From Flagellimonas hadalis (lineage in GTDB: Bacteria; Bacteroidota; Bacteroidia; Flavobacteriales; Flavobacteriaceae), in contig NZ_VNIK02000010.1 of the NCBI RefSeq assembly GCF_007785775.2, forward strand, positions 62,001 through 126,000: 64,000 nucleotides of DNA. The letters run 5' to 3'. Position 1 is the first letter of the stretch, and each line of letters begins with the position of its first letter. This document shows positions 45,637 to 53,945 of this stretch, piece after piece. A program made the translations under genes and the position numbers. The notes beneath the pieces are model-generated. The model was given only the letters and a program-made list of their open reading frames with translations. It had not been told where the DNA came from and did not search any database.

Positions 45637-46411
45637 GATATTGAAATACAGTTTTTACGACCTGATACGCAGTCGCTGGAGCTATGTGTATTTTCTGTTT
45701 TATCTGACACTGGGATTTGTTTTGTTGTTTCTGAACAACGATGTTTCCAAGGCGGTGATCACTTTAATGAACGTCATTATTGTGTTGATTCCCCTGATCG
45801 GGACCATATTCGGGGTGATGTACTATTATAATTCCAAGGAATTTACCGAGCTGCTGTTGGCACAGCCCATCAAAAGAAGTTCCATTTTCTTAGGCCAGTA
45901 TTTTGGTGTCGCAGGTTCACTGACATTAAGTTTAGTACTGGGCTTAGGGATTCCCTTTGTTCTGTACGGTCTATATAGGAGCAATGCCATTTTTGACTTT
46001 ACGTTGTTACTGGTCACCGGGGCATTCCTCACCTTCATCTTTGTGGGGCTTTCCTTTGTGATTGCCATTTCCAACGAAAACAAGATCAAAGGATTTGGCT
46101 ATGCCGTATTGTTATGGCTTTTCTTGGCTGTGGTCTATGACGGACTGTTCCTGATGTCCCTCATCGTTTTCGAGGAATATCCCCTGGACACTTTTTCCTT
46201 GGTGGCCACTGCGCTGAACCCGATCGATCTTTCCCGCATTCTGATACTGCTCAAATTGGACATCTCTGCCCTCTTGGGATATACCGGCGCCATTTTCAAA
46301 AAGTTCTTTGGTACGGATCTCGGCTTCGTTGTTTCGATGGCCATACTACTACTTTGGACAGTTTTGCCCATACTGGGTTTGCGATACAAAGCCAAAAGAA
46401 AGGATTTCTAA
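45629..46411 (+). CDS. nosY: ABC transporter permease NosY
   Basis: A 260-residue inner membrane protein with six hydrophobic helices, of the ABC-2/NosY family: MLKILKYSFYDLIRSRWSYV at the N-terminus, the conserved YYNSKEFTELLLAQPIKRSS loop, and LSRILILLKLDISALLGYTG with the periplasmic segment before the last helix. It is the membrane part of NosDFY. Confidence 0.94.
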   Translation: MLKILKYSFYDLIRSRWSYVYFLFYLTLGFVLLFLNNDVSKAVITLMNVIIVLIPLIGTIFGVMYYYNSKEFTELLLAQPIKRSSIFLGQYFGVAGSLTLSLVLGLGIPFVLYGLYRSNAIFDFTLLLVTGAFLTFIFVGLSFVIAISNENKIKGFGYAVLLWLFLAVVYDGLFLMSLIVFEEYPLDTFSLVATALNPIDLSRILILLKLDISALLGYTGAIFKKFFGTDLGFVVSMAILLLWTVLPILGLRYKAKRKDF

Positions 46412-46444
46412 TGGGGAATGGGTAATTTGCTTAAAAGCAATAGC

Positions 46445-47671
46445 ATGAAAGGCAACCTTCATCGACGACATCTTGGCATTGCCATAGGCTATTTTGCCAT
46501 TGCGGCCGTCTTGGGACTGTTGCTCCGCTTCTTCCCTATTTTCTCCTTCGGCTTCAACTATAGGTATATGGTCCACGCCCATTCGCACATTGCCCTCTTG
46601 GGATGGGTGTATGTGGCCTTGACCACGTTGCTCCATTATTGCTTTGTTGACAAGACAACATCCAATGAAAGGTACAAGTATATCTTTTGGGGCACACAAG
46701 GCACTTTGATCGGGATGTTGCTCACCTTCCCGTTTCAAGGGTATGCCCTCCTTTCAATTCTATTTTCCACCCTTTTTCTGATCGTATCCTATGTTTACAC
46801 CTACCATTTCTGGAAAAACGTGGATTCCAAGTACAAAAAGAGAGGAAGTCTACAATGTGTAAAAGCGGCCTTGGTCTATATGGTCATCTCCAGTTTGGGG
46901 CCTTGGGCCTTGGGAGCCATTATGAGTACTTTGGGAGCCCAATCCATTTGGTACCGCTTGGCCATCTACTTTTATTTGCATTTCCAATACAATGGCTGGA
47001 TGGTGTTGGCCTTGATTGGACTGCTTCTATTCGTTTTGGAGCAACGAGATCTTATACTTCCAAAGAAAAGCTTTGTTCGCTTTTTCCAGGCCATCAATAT
47101 AGGAATAGTCCTTAGCTTTTTTCTGTCAACGCTATGGACGGAACCTTCTGCAACATTCTACTTTCTTGGGGGATCAGGAGCCGTTGCCCAACTTTATGCC
47201 TTGCTATACTTGTGGACACTCGCCAAGGGAAAGATAATCCAATTGCACCTTTCAAAGCTGCAAAACGTGTTGCTACGGACGGTTGTTATCCTTACTGGTC
47301 TGAAAATGCTGTTGCAGCTCCTCACCGCTCTCCCCTATTTTGCCCAAATGGCCGCCACATATCTTGATTTCACCATTGGCTATCTGCATTTGACCTTCTT
47401 GGGGGTCATCAGTTTTGGGCTGTTCTTTTTTATGGATTATTTTGGGCTGTTTCGGATGTCGAGGAAATCCTACCTCTTTTATTTTCTGGGTTTTCTTCTT
47501 ACGGAATGCCTTATTTTTTATAAAGGCATAGCGGCCTGGCAAGAATGGGGTGTTTTTAGTGGGTATATGTCGCTCTTGGCCATTTGTTCCCTTTTGATCC
47601 TTTTTGGTGTGCTCATCTTATTGATCCAAAACTTAAGCAAAAATCAAGAATTGCATGATCGAACTTTGTAA
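46445..47671 (+). CDS. Polytopic membrane protein, heme-copper oxidase subunit I-like
   Basis: A 408-residue protein with about eleven or twelve transmembrane helices. The segment YMVHAHSHIALLGWVYVALT (His44, His46, His48) and the later YFYLHFQYNGWMVLALIGLL are typical of short Bacteroidota proteins annotated as cytochrome c oxidase polypeptide I. It lacks a visible full set of the six oxidase histidines, so a catalytic oxidase or NO reductase role is unsure. It lies between nosY and the Rrf2/ric stress genes, which suggests a role in NO or N2O handling. The start 46445 is preferred over 46418. Confidence 0.7.
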   Translation: MKGNLHRRHLGIAIGYFAIAAVLGLLLRFFPIFSFGFNYRYMVHAHSHIALLGWVYVALTTLLHYCFVDKTTSNERYKYIFWGTQGTLIGMLLTFPFQGYALLSILFSTLFLIVSYVYTYHFWKNVDSKYKKRGSLQCVKAALVYMVISSLGPWALGAIMSTLGAQSIWYRLAIYFYLHFQYNGWMVLALIGLLLFVLEQRDLILPKKSFVRFFQAINIGIVLSFFLSTLWTEPSATFYFLGGSGAVAQLYALLYLWTLAKGKIIQLHLSKLQNVLLRTVVILTGLKMLLQLLTALPYFAQMAATYLDFTIGYLHLTFLGVISFGLFFFMDYFGLFRMSRKSYLFYFLGFLLTECLIFYKGIAAWQEWGVFSGYMSLLAICSLLILFGVLILLIQNLSKNQELHDRTL

Positions 47672-47714
47672 AACCATGACCGGATATTTTTCAAAAATAT
47701 TCAAGAAAAATAAT

Positions 47715-47754
47715 AAAGGACATTTTTATCTTATTTATTTTAACCTTACCTTTG
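47715..47754 (+). promoter_or_regulatory. Rrf2 gene promoter with overlapping AAAGGA operator
   Basis: AAAGGACA-TTTT-TATCTTAT (47715-47734) is a weaker copy of the repeat at 38745. It overlaps where the -33 box should be, and TACCTTTG (47747-47754) is a full match to the TAnnTTTG -7 element. The position is suited to autorepression by the Rrf2 protein encoded just downstream. Confidence 0.65.
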
Positions 47755-47772
47755 TATGGATTTAAATTGCTA

Positions 47773-48210
47773 ATGATGTTTTCAAAAGCTTGTGAATATG
47801 GCATTCGGGCAGCAGTATATATTGCGCTGCAATCCTTGGACAATAGACGTGTCAGCGTTAACGAGATTGCTGAGGAAATAGATTCACCTGTCGCTTTCAC
47901 GGCAAAGATTCTGCAGCAACTCACAAGGAACAATATTGTCCATTCGGTAAAGGGGCCCACAGGAGGGTTTGAAATTGATCGGGAGGCCATGGACACTGTA
48001 AAATTGAGCAAAATTGTCAAAGCCATTGACGGCGATAAGATTTATGTGGGTTGTGGATTGGGCCTTAAGGAATGTAATGCCGATAGACCATGTCCCCTAC
48101 ACGATAAGTTTGTGGATATCCGCACCGATTTAAGAACAATGTTACAAAGCACTAGCTTGTATGAGCTTGCCACGGGCCTAGAGGTAGGTTTGACCTATTT
48201 GAAACGATAA
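47773..48210 (+). CDS. Rrf2 family transcriptional regulator (NsrR/IscR-like)
   Basis: A 145-residue winged-helix regulator: MMFSKACEYGIRAAVYIALQ, VNEIAEEIDSPVAFTAKILQ, then the wing VKGPTGGFEIDR. Three cysteines, Cys94, Cys101 and Cys107 (GCGLGLKECNADRPCPLH), could hold an Fe-S cluster, as in NsrR and IscR. An NO-sensitive cluster is the natural inference, because the next gene is ric. Its probable operator precedes it, ric and the two nos promoters. It could equally be called an IscR-like regulator. Confidence 0.9.
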   Translation: MMFSKACEYGIRAAVYIALQSLDNRRVSVNEIAEEIDSPVAFTAKILQQLTRNNIVHSVKGPTGGFEIDREAMDTVKLSKIVKAIDGDKIYVGCGLGLKECNADRPCPLHDKFVDIRTDLRTMLQSTSLYELATGLEVGLTYLKR

Positions 48211-48226
48211 AAAAATTTAGATCAAT

Positions 48227-48246
48227 AAAGGACATTTTTGTCCGAA
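48227..48246 (+). promoter_or_regulatory. AAAGGA operator before ric
   Basis: AAAGGACA-TTTT-TGTCCGAA (48227-48246): GGACA and TGTCC are perfectly symmetrical around TTTT. It ends 17 bp before the ric ATG. The sequence CATTTTTG inside it could serve as a weak -7 element, so a bound repressor would cover the promoter. Confidence 0.65.
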
Positions 48247-48263
48247 TAATAAAATCATAAACC

Positions 48264-48992
48264 ATGAACGACACAAAGGAAAAAACAATTGGACAAATGG
48301 TGGCAGAGGACTATCGAACCGCCCAGATATTCAAATCACACAAAATAGATTTTTGCTGCAAAGGCAACCGTACCTTACAGGAAGTTGTCAAAAAAAAGGG
48401 GCTGGACCTGGAAACCCTACGCGAAGAACTTGATATAGTCCAGAACACCCATAAGGGTGACCAACCTGATTTCAAGACATGGCCCCTTGACCTGTTGATC
48501 GATTATATCGAAAAAAAACACCACCGGTACGTGGAACAACAAATTCCTATTTTAAAACAGTACCTCAACAAGCTTTGTCATGTGCACGGTAACAAACATC
48601 CCGAACTGTTTGGCATCTTTGAACATTTCACCGCTTCTGCAGGAGAACTGGCCATGCATATGAAGAAGGAGGAGCTGGTACTGTTCCCATGGATCCGTAA
48701 AATGGTTAGTTCGGCACAGGATGAAAAGGAATTGGGACATCCCCAATTTGGCACGGTCAAGAATCCCATCCAAATGATGATGGAAGAACACGACAATGAA
48801 GGGGAACGGTTCCGAAAAATTGCTACGTTGAGCAATGACTACACACCCCCAGCAGATGCCTGCAATACCTATCGGGTTGCCTTCTCGCTCCTCCAGGAAT
48901 TTGAGGATGACCTACATCGTCATATCCACCTGGAGAACAATATCCTGTTTCCAAAGGCCGAGATCTTGGAAAAAAGAGCATTGAACACATAA
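48264..48992 (+). CDS. ric: Iron-sulfur cluster repair di-iron protein (RIC/ScdA/YtfE)
   Basis: A 242-residue protein that repairs Fe-S clusters damaged by NO and oxidants. The N-terminal ScdA domain has FKSHKIDFCCKGNRTLQEVV. The hemerythrin-like part has the di-iron ligands in YIEKKHHRYVEQQ, CHVHGNKHPELFGIF, HMKKEELVLFPW, MMEEHDNEGERFR and LHRHIHLENNILFPK. It is directly downstream of the Rrf2 gene and has its own operator copy. Confidence 0.95.
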   Translation: MNDTKEKTIGQMVAEDYRTAQIFKSHKIDFCCKGNRTLQEVVKKKGLDLETLREELDIVQNTHKGDQPDFKTWPLDLLIDYIEKKHHRYVEQQIPILKQYLNKLCHVHGNKHPELFGIFEHFTASAGELAMHMKKEELVLFPWIRKMVSSAQDEKELGHPQFGTVKNPIQMMMEEHDNEGERFRKIATLSNDYTPPADACNTYRVAFSLLQEFEDDLHRHIHLENNILFPKAEILEKRALNT

Positions 48993-48997
48993 ACGAT

Positions 48998-49459
48998 ATG
49001 GCCCGTACACCTATCAAACGACACCAAGCCCTTCAGGGAGTAAGTCGTGAACACCATCACGGCCTACTCCTCTGTTGGAAGATACGGACCGGGATTTCCA
49101 AAAAAACAGCAGTCGAACGCATCAAAGCCTATGTGGACTGGTTCTACAAGACTTATCTGGTCCCCCATTTTGAATTTGAGGAGCGTCACATCTTCCCCAT
49201 TCTCGGAAATGACCACCCAGAGGTAAAAAAGGCACTGGCAGACCATAGAAGATTGGTCAGATTGTTCACTTCACCTGACAATAGCATAAAAACCTTGGTG
49301 CAAATTGAGGAAGAACTGGAACAACACATTCGATTCGAGGAACGACAACTGTTCAACCAAATCCAACAAGTGGCCAATGCAGTGCAAATGGACACCATAG
49401 CAAAACACCACAACAATGAAACATTCAACGACAATACCCATGACCCATTCTGGAACTGA
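48998..49459 (+). CDS. Hemerythrin domain protein
   Basis: A 153-residue four-helix protein: RHQALQGVSREHHHGLLLCW, FEFEERHIFPILGNDHPEV, DHRRLVRLF, and HIRFEERQLFNQI, which give the histidine and glutamate pattern of a diiron site. It starts 5 bp after ric, so it is probably part of the same NO response. It is likely to bind O2 or NO, but this is inference. Confidence 0.92.
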   Translation: MARTPIKRHQALQGVSREHHHGLLLCWKIRTGISKKTAVERIKAYVDWFYKTYLVPHFEFEERHIFPILGNDHPEVKKALADHRRLVRLFTSPDNSIKTLVQIEEELEQHIRFEERQLFNQIQQVANAVQMDTIAKHHNNETFNDNTHDPFWN

Positions 49460-49763
49460 CTACAAATCAAGTATAATAAAAGGTCTGTACAACCGGTTGC
49501 TCATCGAATTCAAAAAAGATCAACTAGGTTATTCAACCATAGCAATAATCGGGCAGAGCTGTCTTGGGTCCGCAGCAGCCATGGTACTTTTGATGGGCTC
49601 AATGCAGATGGCAGTAAAGATGATCTTGCTCTTCTTTGTCACCATTTTCTGTATGGCCTTTAACGGGGCGGTTTTGGCCCAGCTCAAAGTCAAGGTTACC
49701 TTTAACATTTTGATATTCAGTATCCTGTTCAGCGCTTTGGTCATTTTGAGCCATTTATTTTAA
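49440..49763 (+). CDS. Small inner membrane protein
   Basis: A 107-residue protein with about three hydrophobic helices (ATIAIIGQSCLGSAAAMVLL-like, then AVKMILLFFVTIFCMAFNGAVL, then FNILIFSILFSALVILSHLF). Start 49440 gives a 20-base overlap with the hemerythrin gene; the ATG at 49416 would overlap by more. I do not recognise the family, but small proteins like this often follow ric in flavobacteria. Probably the last gene of the stress operon. Confidence 0.6.
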   Translation: MTHSGTDYKSSIIKGLYNRLLIEFKKDQLGYSTIAIIGQSCLGSAAAMVLLMGSMQMAVKMILLFFVTIFCMAFNGAVLAQLKVKVTFNILIFSILFSALVILSHLF

Positions 49764-49795
49764 GATCACAAATTCATATATCGCCCATTTGGGTG

Positions 49796-49944
49796 GAAAC
49801 GCCGGACATGGTATACCACCATCGACGGATAAAATTGAGCACCCTCCAACAAGACACAAAAATCTGAATTACAAGTCACTGGTACCAAATATTGGATGGC
49901 TCAAATTTTCCGTTTGTAGTGGCCTCCGCCATCCGGCCCATCCA
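49796..49944 (+). repeat. Degenerate interspersed repeat, copy B
   Basis: Partner of 30125-30271. It has GAAACGCCGGACATGG...ATAAAATTGAGCACCCTCC and later AATATTGGATGGCTCAAATTTTCCG...GTGGCCTCCGCCATCCGG, in the same orientation. Here the box GGATGGCTCAAATTTT and the opposite-oriented AAATTGAGCACCCTCC are clearer, which fits the multiple end-boxes of an IS21-like element; no transposase gene remains. Confidence 0.55.
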
Positions 49945-50017
49945 CTGTAATTTTGCTAATTTTAAACCACAAACCAACCAACCCCATGTTATGAGAAAAC
50001 CAGCACTATCAAAACTG

Positions 50018-50251
50018 CTATTCTTCCATTTTGTCACATTTGCCCAACTCAAATGATCTATCCTTCCTGGAGCGATTGATCAATTGAAAAATGAGAATGG
50101 TCAATCCCAACGGCGTTACAAGTCTGTTTAAAATAATACTATCTGTAATGGCCGGAATCACCAAAGAGATCAAAGGGGGGCAGTAAAAGAACCATAAAAA
50201 AATACCGCAACCTAGACCTAGCGCAATTGAGTTACCTAGTGTGCTGCGAGA
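50018..50251 (-). pseudogene. Remnant of a small membrane protein
   Basis: On the minus strand a 77-codon frame without a start codon reads TLGNSIALGLGCGIFLWFFY, CPPLISLVIPAITDSIILNR, LVTPLGLTILIFQLINRSRK, then a stop. Two good hydrophobic segments and normal amino acid use suggest former coding DNA. A stop precedes it directly. I do not recognise the family. Confidence 0.35.
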
Positions 50252-50288
50252 TTATAGATACGCCAATCTATCAGATTTGAGAATAGTT

Positions 50289-51899
50289 TCAATTATTTTT
50301 TAACTCACTCAATTTAATGTTATCAAGTTGTGCGTTTTCCCCAGAAGATGTGAACCATAGTTCTGTAAAGGGTTGTTCTGGAAAAAATATTTCGGTCATT
50401 ACCGTTGTTCCGTTATCAAAAAAAAGTTCTATGGAGGTTTTGTCCAGTAATGCTGTCACCTGCAAACTTTCCGATCCAATTATTCTCGGAGCAATACTTG
50501 GCTTTGGAGCAAAATCTTTTGAGAAATCCGTTTTTCCAGAATGGGTCCTATCAACAAAAAAGGTTTGGCTCCCATGGTCAAAACCAAACACGAGTTCTTC
50601 TTTAACATCATTTTTAAGCTTAACGGCCACAGATGAACTCTTTGCATTCATCAAAGTAAAAGTCAAAGAGGCACTGCTCAGTGGTATCGATTCCGATTCC
50701 AACAATTCCTTAGGCTCGGATATGTCCATTCTCCCATATGTCTTTATCTTTTCAGACTTTCCCTCGTCAAGTGTTTTCGTTGGGACAAAACTCAATCTAT
50801 AGCCACTGTCATTTGCAATCAATTGTAATTCTCGTGGTATTGTCATGGCACTTCGCCATTTTTCGGTGGGCACCTCATTGGCATACTGCCAATTGGACAT
50901 CCATCCTATGAACAGTTTTTCCTTTTCCTCTGTTTCTATGTTGGACCAAGTAACACCAGCATAGTTGTCCTTGCCAAAATCTACCCAGTAGTCATGGTAA
51001 TTACTCATTTTTTCCTGAAGTGATGGTTCAAGAACAAACCTCCCTTCTTCAAAATCTCCCACAAAATATTGCGTGCCGGAGCCTCCATTATATCCTCCAG
51101 GGTTGATGCTCACCAACAACACATATTTCTCCTCATCAAGCCCTTGCACCTTGATAGGAAAGAGATCGGGACATTCCCACACACCGTCATGATTGCCAAC
51201 TCCCTTTCCAAACTCGGATAAAAACTTCCAATCCTTTAAATTTTTGGAACCATAGAATCTAATTTCTTGTCCAGCGGCCAGGGACATGATGTACTGCTTC
51301 CCCTTTTTGTCCCATACGACTTTTGGATCCCTAAAATCATGAATCCCAGGATTCTTCACGACTGGATTTTCATCGTATTTTGTCCATGTGTTCCCCTCAT
51401 CCAAAGAATAGGCAATGGCCTGCGATTGAAAATCGACCCTGCCTTGATTTTGCATTTCGGTGTTGTGATAGGTAAAAAAGGCTATTATAGGGGGCTGTCC
51501 TTCTACGCCGAAACCTGATTTGTTTTCATGGTCCACAATGGCACTACCGGAAAAGATATAGCCCATTTCATCAGGAAACAGGGCAATCGGCATTTCTTCC
51601 CAATGTATCAAATCCTTGCTCTTCGCATGCCCCCAGTGCATGGGACCCCATTTGTTCCCATCTGGATAGTGCTGGAAATAAAGGTGGTAATAACCATTGA
51701 GGTAAAACATGCCATTCGGATCGTTCATCCATCCACTAATTGGGGTAAAATGAAAATTGGGACGGTAAAGATTTTCTTCGATGGTCAGTGGAATGGTTTG
51801 TTCCGTATCATCCACTGCACCCTCCTTATTCTTATTCTTGCAGGCAGTTAGACCGAATAAACTTGCCAACAGGACTAAAATCACATCCGTTTTTTTCAT
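50289..51899 (-). CDS. Glycoside hydrolase family 32 lipoprotein (fructan beta-fructosidase/levanase)
   Basis: A 536-residue lipoprotein (VLLASLFGLTAC) that cleaves terminal fructose from fructans or sucrose. GH32 motifs: nucleophile Asp in ISGWMNDPNGMFYL, FQHYPDGNKWGPMHWGHAKS, IFSGSAIVDHENKSG, the stabiliser FRDPKVVWD and the acid/base WECPDLFPI. A C-terminal beta-sandwich (~residues 380-536) ends with ELWFTSSGENAQLDNIKL. It follows iolG by 100 bp on the same strand and looks like the last gene of the inositol operon. Start at 51899 is preferred to the ATG two codons upstream. Confidence 0.93.
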   Translation of the reverse strand: MKKTDVILVLLASLFGLTACKNKNKEGAVDDTEQTIPLTIEENLYRPNFHFTPISGWMNDPNGMFYLNGYYHLYFQHYPDGNKWGPMHWGHAKSKDLIHWEEMPIALFPDEMGYIFSGSAIVDHENKSGFGVEGQPPIIAFFTYHNTEMQNQGRVDFQSQAIAYSLDEGNTWTKYDENPVVKNPGIHDFRDPKVVWDKKGKQYIMSLAAGQEIRFYGSKNLKDWKFLSEFGKGVGNHDGVWECPDLFPIKVQGLDEEKYVLLVSINPGGYNGGSGTQYFVGDFEEGRFVLEPSLQEKMSNYHDYWVDFGKDNYAGVTWSNIETEEKEKLFIGWMSNWQYANEVPTEKWRSAMTIPRELQLIANDSGYRLSFVPTKTLDEGKSEKIKTYGRMDISEPKELLESESIPLSSASLTFTLMNAKSSSVAVKLKNDVKEELVFGFDHGSQTFFVDRTHSGKTDFSKDFAPKPSIAPRIIGSESLQVTALLDKTSIELFFDNGTTVMTEIFFPEQPFTELWFTSSGENAQLDNIKLSELKNN

Positions 51900-51999
51900 T
51901 TCCATGTACTTGATTTGAACCTACTTCACAATTTTTAGCCAATCAAGGAATCCTTTTGCCTTTTTACTTTCCAAAAGTCATTGACCCATTTTGAGGGGC

Positions 52000-53016
52000 T
52001 TATGGTAAAGGTACAATTTCGGAAATCTTGACCGGTCGGTTTTCTTTAAGTGATTTCATTGCCGCCAGGCCTATTCTCAACGATTGTAACCCATCATTGC
52101 CATCCACAGGGGTGGCATTTCCATTTTCCAGACTTTTGGCAAAATCACCAATCTCATTCATGTAGGCCTCCCGGTAACGCTCCAAGAAAAAGTGTAATGG
52201 CAGGGCTGCATGTATCCCCTGTTCATTATACAGTTTGTGGGAATCCATAAAATTATTATTGGATTGTACCATGCCCTTGGATCCGAAAACTTCCACTCTT
52301 TGGTCATAACCATAAGAGGCTTCCCGGCTATTGTCTATCACGGCCATAGTGCCATCGGTATAGATCAGGGTCACCACCGCCGTGTCAATGTCACCAACTT
52401 CCCCAATGGCCGGATCTACCAGAACAGCCCCCTTGGCATATACTTCCTCGACCTCCTTGTCCACAATAAAACGGGCAACATCAAAATCATGGATGGTCAT
52501 GTCCAAAAAAAGACCTCCCGATGTTTTGATGTAACTTACAGGCGGAGCACCGGGATCACGACTGGTAATCTTCACCAGATGCGGTTCTCCCACGGCACCA
52601 TTTTTGACCAGTTCCTTCACCTTCCGGAACTCCTTGTCAAATCGCCTATTGAAGCCCAACATCAATTTTATCCCAGATTTGGACACTGTATCCAGTACCT
52701 CCACTACCCTATCCAAAGAAAGGTCCAAGGGTTTTTCACAGAATACATGGATACCAGCCTTTGCAGCCATTTCCACATAGTCAGCATGGGTATCGGTCGG
52801 CGAACATATAATGATGGCATCTATTGGGGTCACTGTCAGCATCTCTGCAAAGGACGTAACAACGTGAGGGACGTTCTTGTATTTTGCGAATTGTCTACCC
52901 TCTTCCATGGGATCCATGGCTGCTACTACTTCAATGCCTTCCATTTGGCATAGATTGCCCAAATGAATCTTTCCTATTCTACCTAAGCCGGCAACGGCAA
53001 ATTTTAATTTTTTCAT
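52000..53016 (-). CDS. iolG: Inositol 2-dehydrogenase
   Basis: A 338-residue Gfo/Idh/MocA dehydrogenase that oxidises myo-inositol to scyllo-inosose with NAD. VAGLGRIGKIHLGNL is the NAD site, ICSPTDTHADYVEMAAKAGI follows, and the catalytic lysine is in HVFCEKPLDL. GGLFLDMTIHDFDVARFIV is the C-terminal motif with the conserved Asp and His. The operon context (iolEADCBJ) supports the substrate; on sequence alone another sugar would be possible. Confidence 0.92.
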   Translation of the reverse strand: MKKLKFAVAGLGRIGKIHLGNLCQMEGIEVVAAMDPMEEGRQFAKYKNVPHVVTSFAEMLTVTPIDAIIICSPTDTHADYVEMAAKAGIHVFCEKPLDLSLDRVVEVLDTVSKSGIKLMLGFNRRFDKEFRKVKELVKNGAVGEPHLVKITSRDPGAPPVSYIKTSGGLFLDMTIHDFDVARFIVDKEVEEVYAKGAVLVDPAIGEVGDIDTAVVTLIYTDGTMAVIDNSREASYGYDQRVEVFGSKGMVQSNNNFMDSHKLYNEQGIHAALPLHFFLERYREAYMNEIGDFAKSLENGNATPVDGNDGLQSLRIGLAAMKSLKENRPVKISEIVPLP

Positions 53017-53029
53017 TGCTTTCTAAAAA

Positions 53030-53935
53030 CTATAACCCTAATGTTTTAATATAATCCCTATTTGCTTTGGCACATGCCTTGGGGTTGCCCATTCCTGGCA
53101 AGATATCCTGCTCCACTACCACCCAATCATCATAACCTGTATCGTTCAACAGGTCCACCACTGCCTTAAAATCAACGGCTCCTTTTCCAAGTTCACAGAA
53201 AACCCCTCTTTGTATCGCATCAAAATAATCCCCATCTTCTTTGCGTGACTCTTGGGCAGCAACTGGGTCGTAATCCTTAAAATGGACATGCCAAATCCGA
53301 TCTCTATACGTTTTGAGGGCTTTTACCGGATCTCCTCCGCCAAAGGCATAATGGCCCATATCCAAACAGAGTCCCACCAAATCGGGGTCGGTAAGCTCCA
53401 TTAAGGTATCTATCTCTTGAGGGGTTTCCACATAACCGGCACAATGGTGGTGGAAAACGGTTCTTATGCCAAAAGCATCCTTTACGGCCCTTGCTATTTG
53501 ATTGGCTCCTTTTGCGAAAACCTCCCATTGGGCCTGTGATAGTCCCATTTCTGGAGTTATCCTTCCGGCATTCTTAGTTCTTTCCGCTACCGAGGCATTA
53601 TCGTCCGCCAATACGATAAAGGCATCTCCATAGCCAGCCTTGTGCATCAGGTTTGCTACACGCATGGCAGATTCCAGGCCCTCCAGGTGTTTTGATGCAT
53701 CTGCCAGAGCAACGGGAACAAAGGCCCCCAAGAGCTGAAGGTCCCTTTTGGTTATTTCCTTTCTCAAAAGGTTAGGGTTGGTTGGCATATAGCCCCAATC
53801 CCCAAGTTCAGTGCCCAAATATCCTGTTTCCTTGATCTCATCCAAAACCTGTTCAAACCCTATTTCTTCCGATTTCTCCTCAAGGTCAAATTCCAGTGCG
53901 CCCCATGAGCAAGGGGCATTTGCTATTTTGATCAT
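53030..53935 (-). CDS. iolE: Inosose dehydratase
   Basis: A 301-residue TIM-barrel of the AP endonuclease 2/IolE family, converting 2-keto-myo-inositol to the diketone. NAPCSWGALEFDLEEK at the N-terminus is the IolE signature, and HHHCAGYVETPQEIDTLM, LVGLCLDMGHYAFGGGDP and IWHVHFKDYDP carry the metal ligands. It is 13 bp from iolG and 10 bp from iolA. Confidence 0.95.
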   Translation of the reverse strand: MIKIANAPCSWGALEFDLEEKSEEIGFEQVLDEIKETGYLGTELGDWGYMPTNPNLLRKEITKRDLQLLGAFVPVALADASKHLEGLESAMRVANLMHKAGYGDAFIVLADDNASVAERTKNAGRITPEMGLSQAQWEVFAKGANQIARAVKDAFGIRTVFHHHCAGYVETPQEIDTLMELTDPDLVGLCLDMGHYAFGGGDPVKALKTYRDRIWHVHFKDYDPVAAQESRKEDGDYFDAIQRGVFCELGKGAVDFKAVVDLLNDTGYDDWVVVEQDILPGMGNPKACAKANRDYIKTLGL

Positions 53936-53945
53936 TTGTTTCTTT

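Larger units (their letters stand above)
49764..50288. other. Intergenic region with repeat copy B and a membrane-protein remnant
   Basis: A 525-bp gap between the end of the stress operon and the convergent GH32 gene. It holds the second copy of the degenerate repeat (49796-49944) and a remnant frame on the minus strand (50018-50251). A short plus frame (49991-50056, MRKPALSKLLFFHFVTFAQL) resembles a signal peptide with nothing after it. No real gene is supported. Confidence 0.5.

Noticed and set aside
49991..50056. Short plus-strand frame MRKPALSKLLFFHFVTFAQL
   Set aside because: Signal-peptide-like but only 21 codons, and it overlaps the minus-strand membrane remnant; both cannot be genuine.
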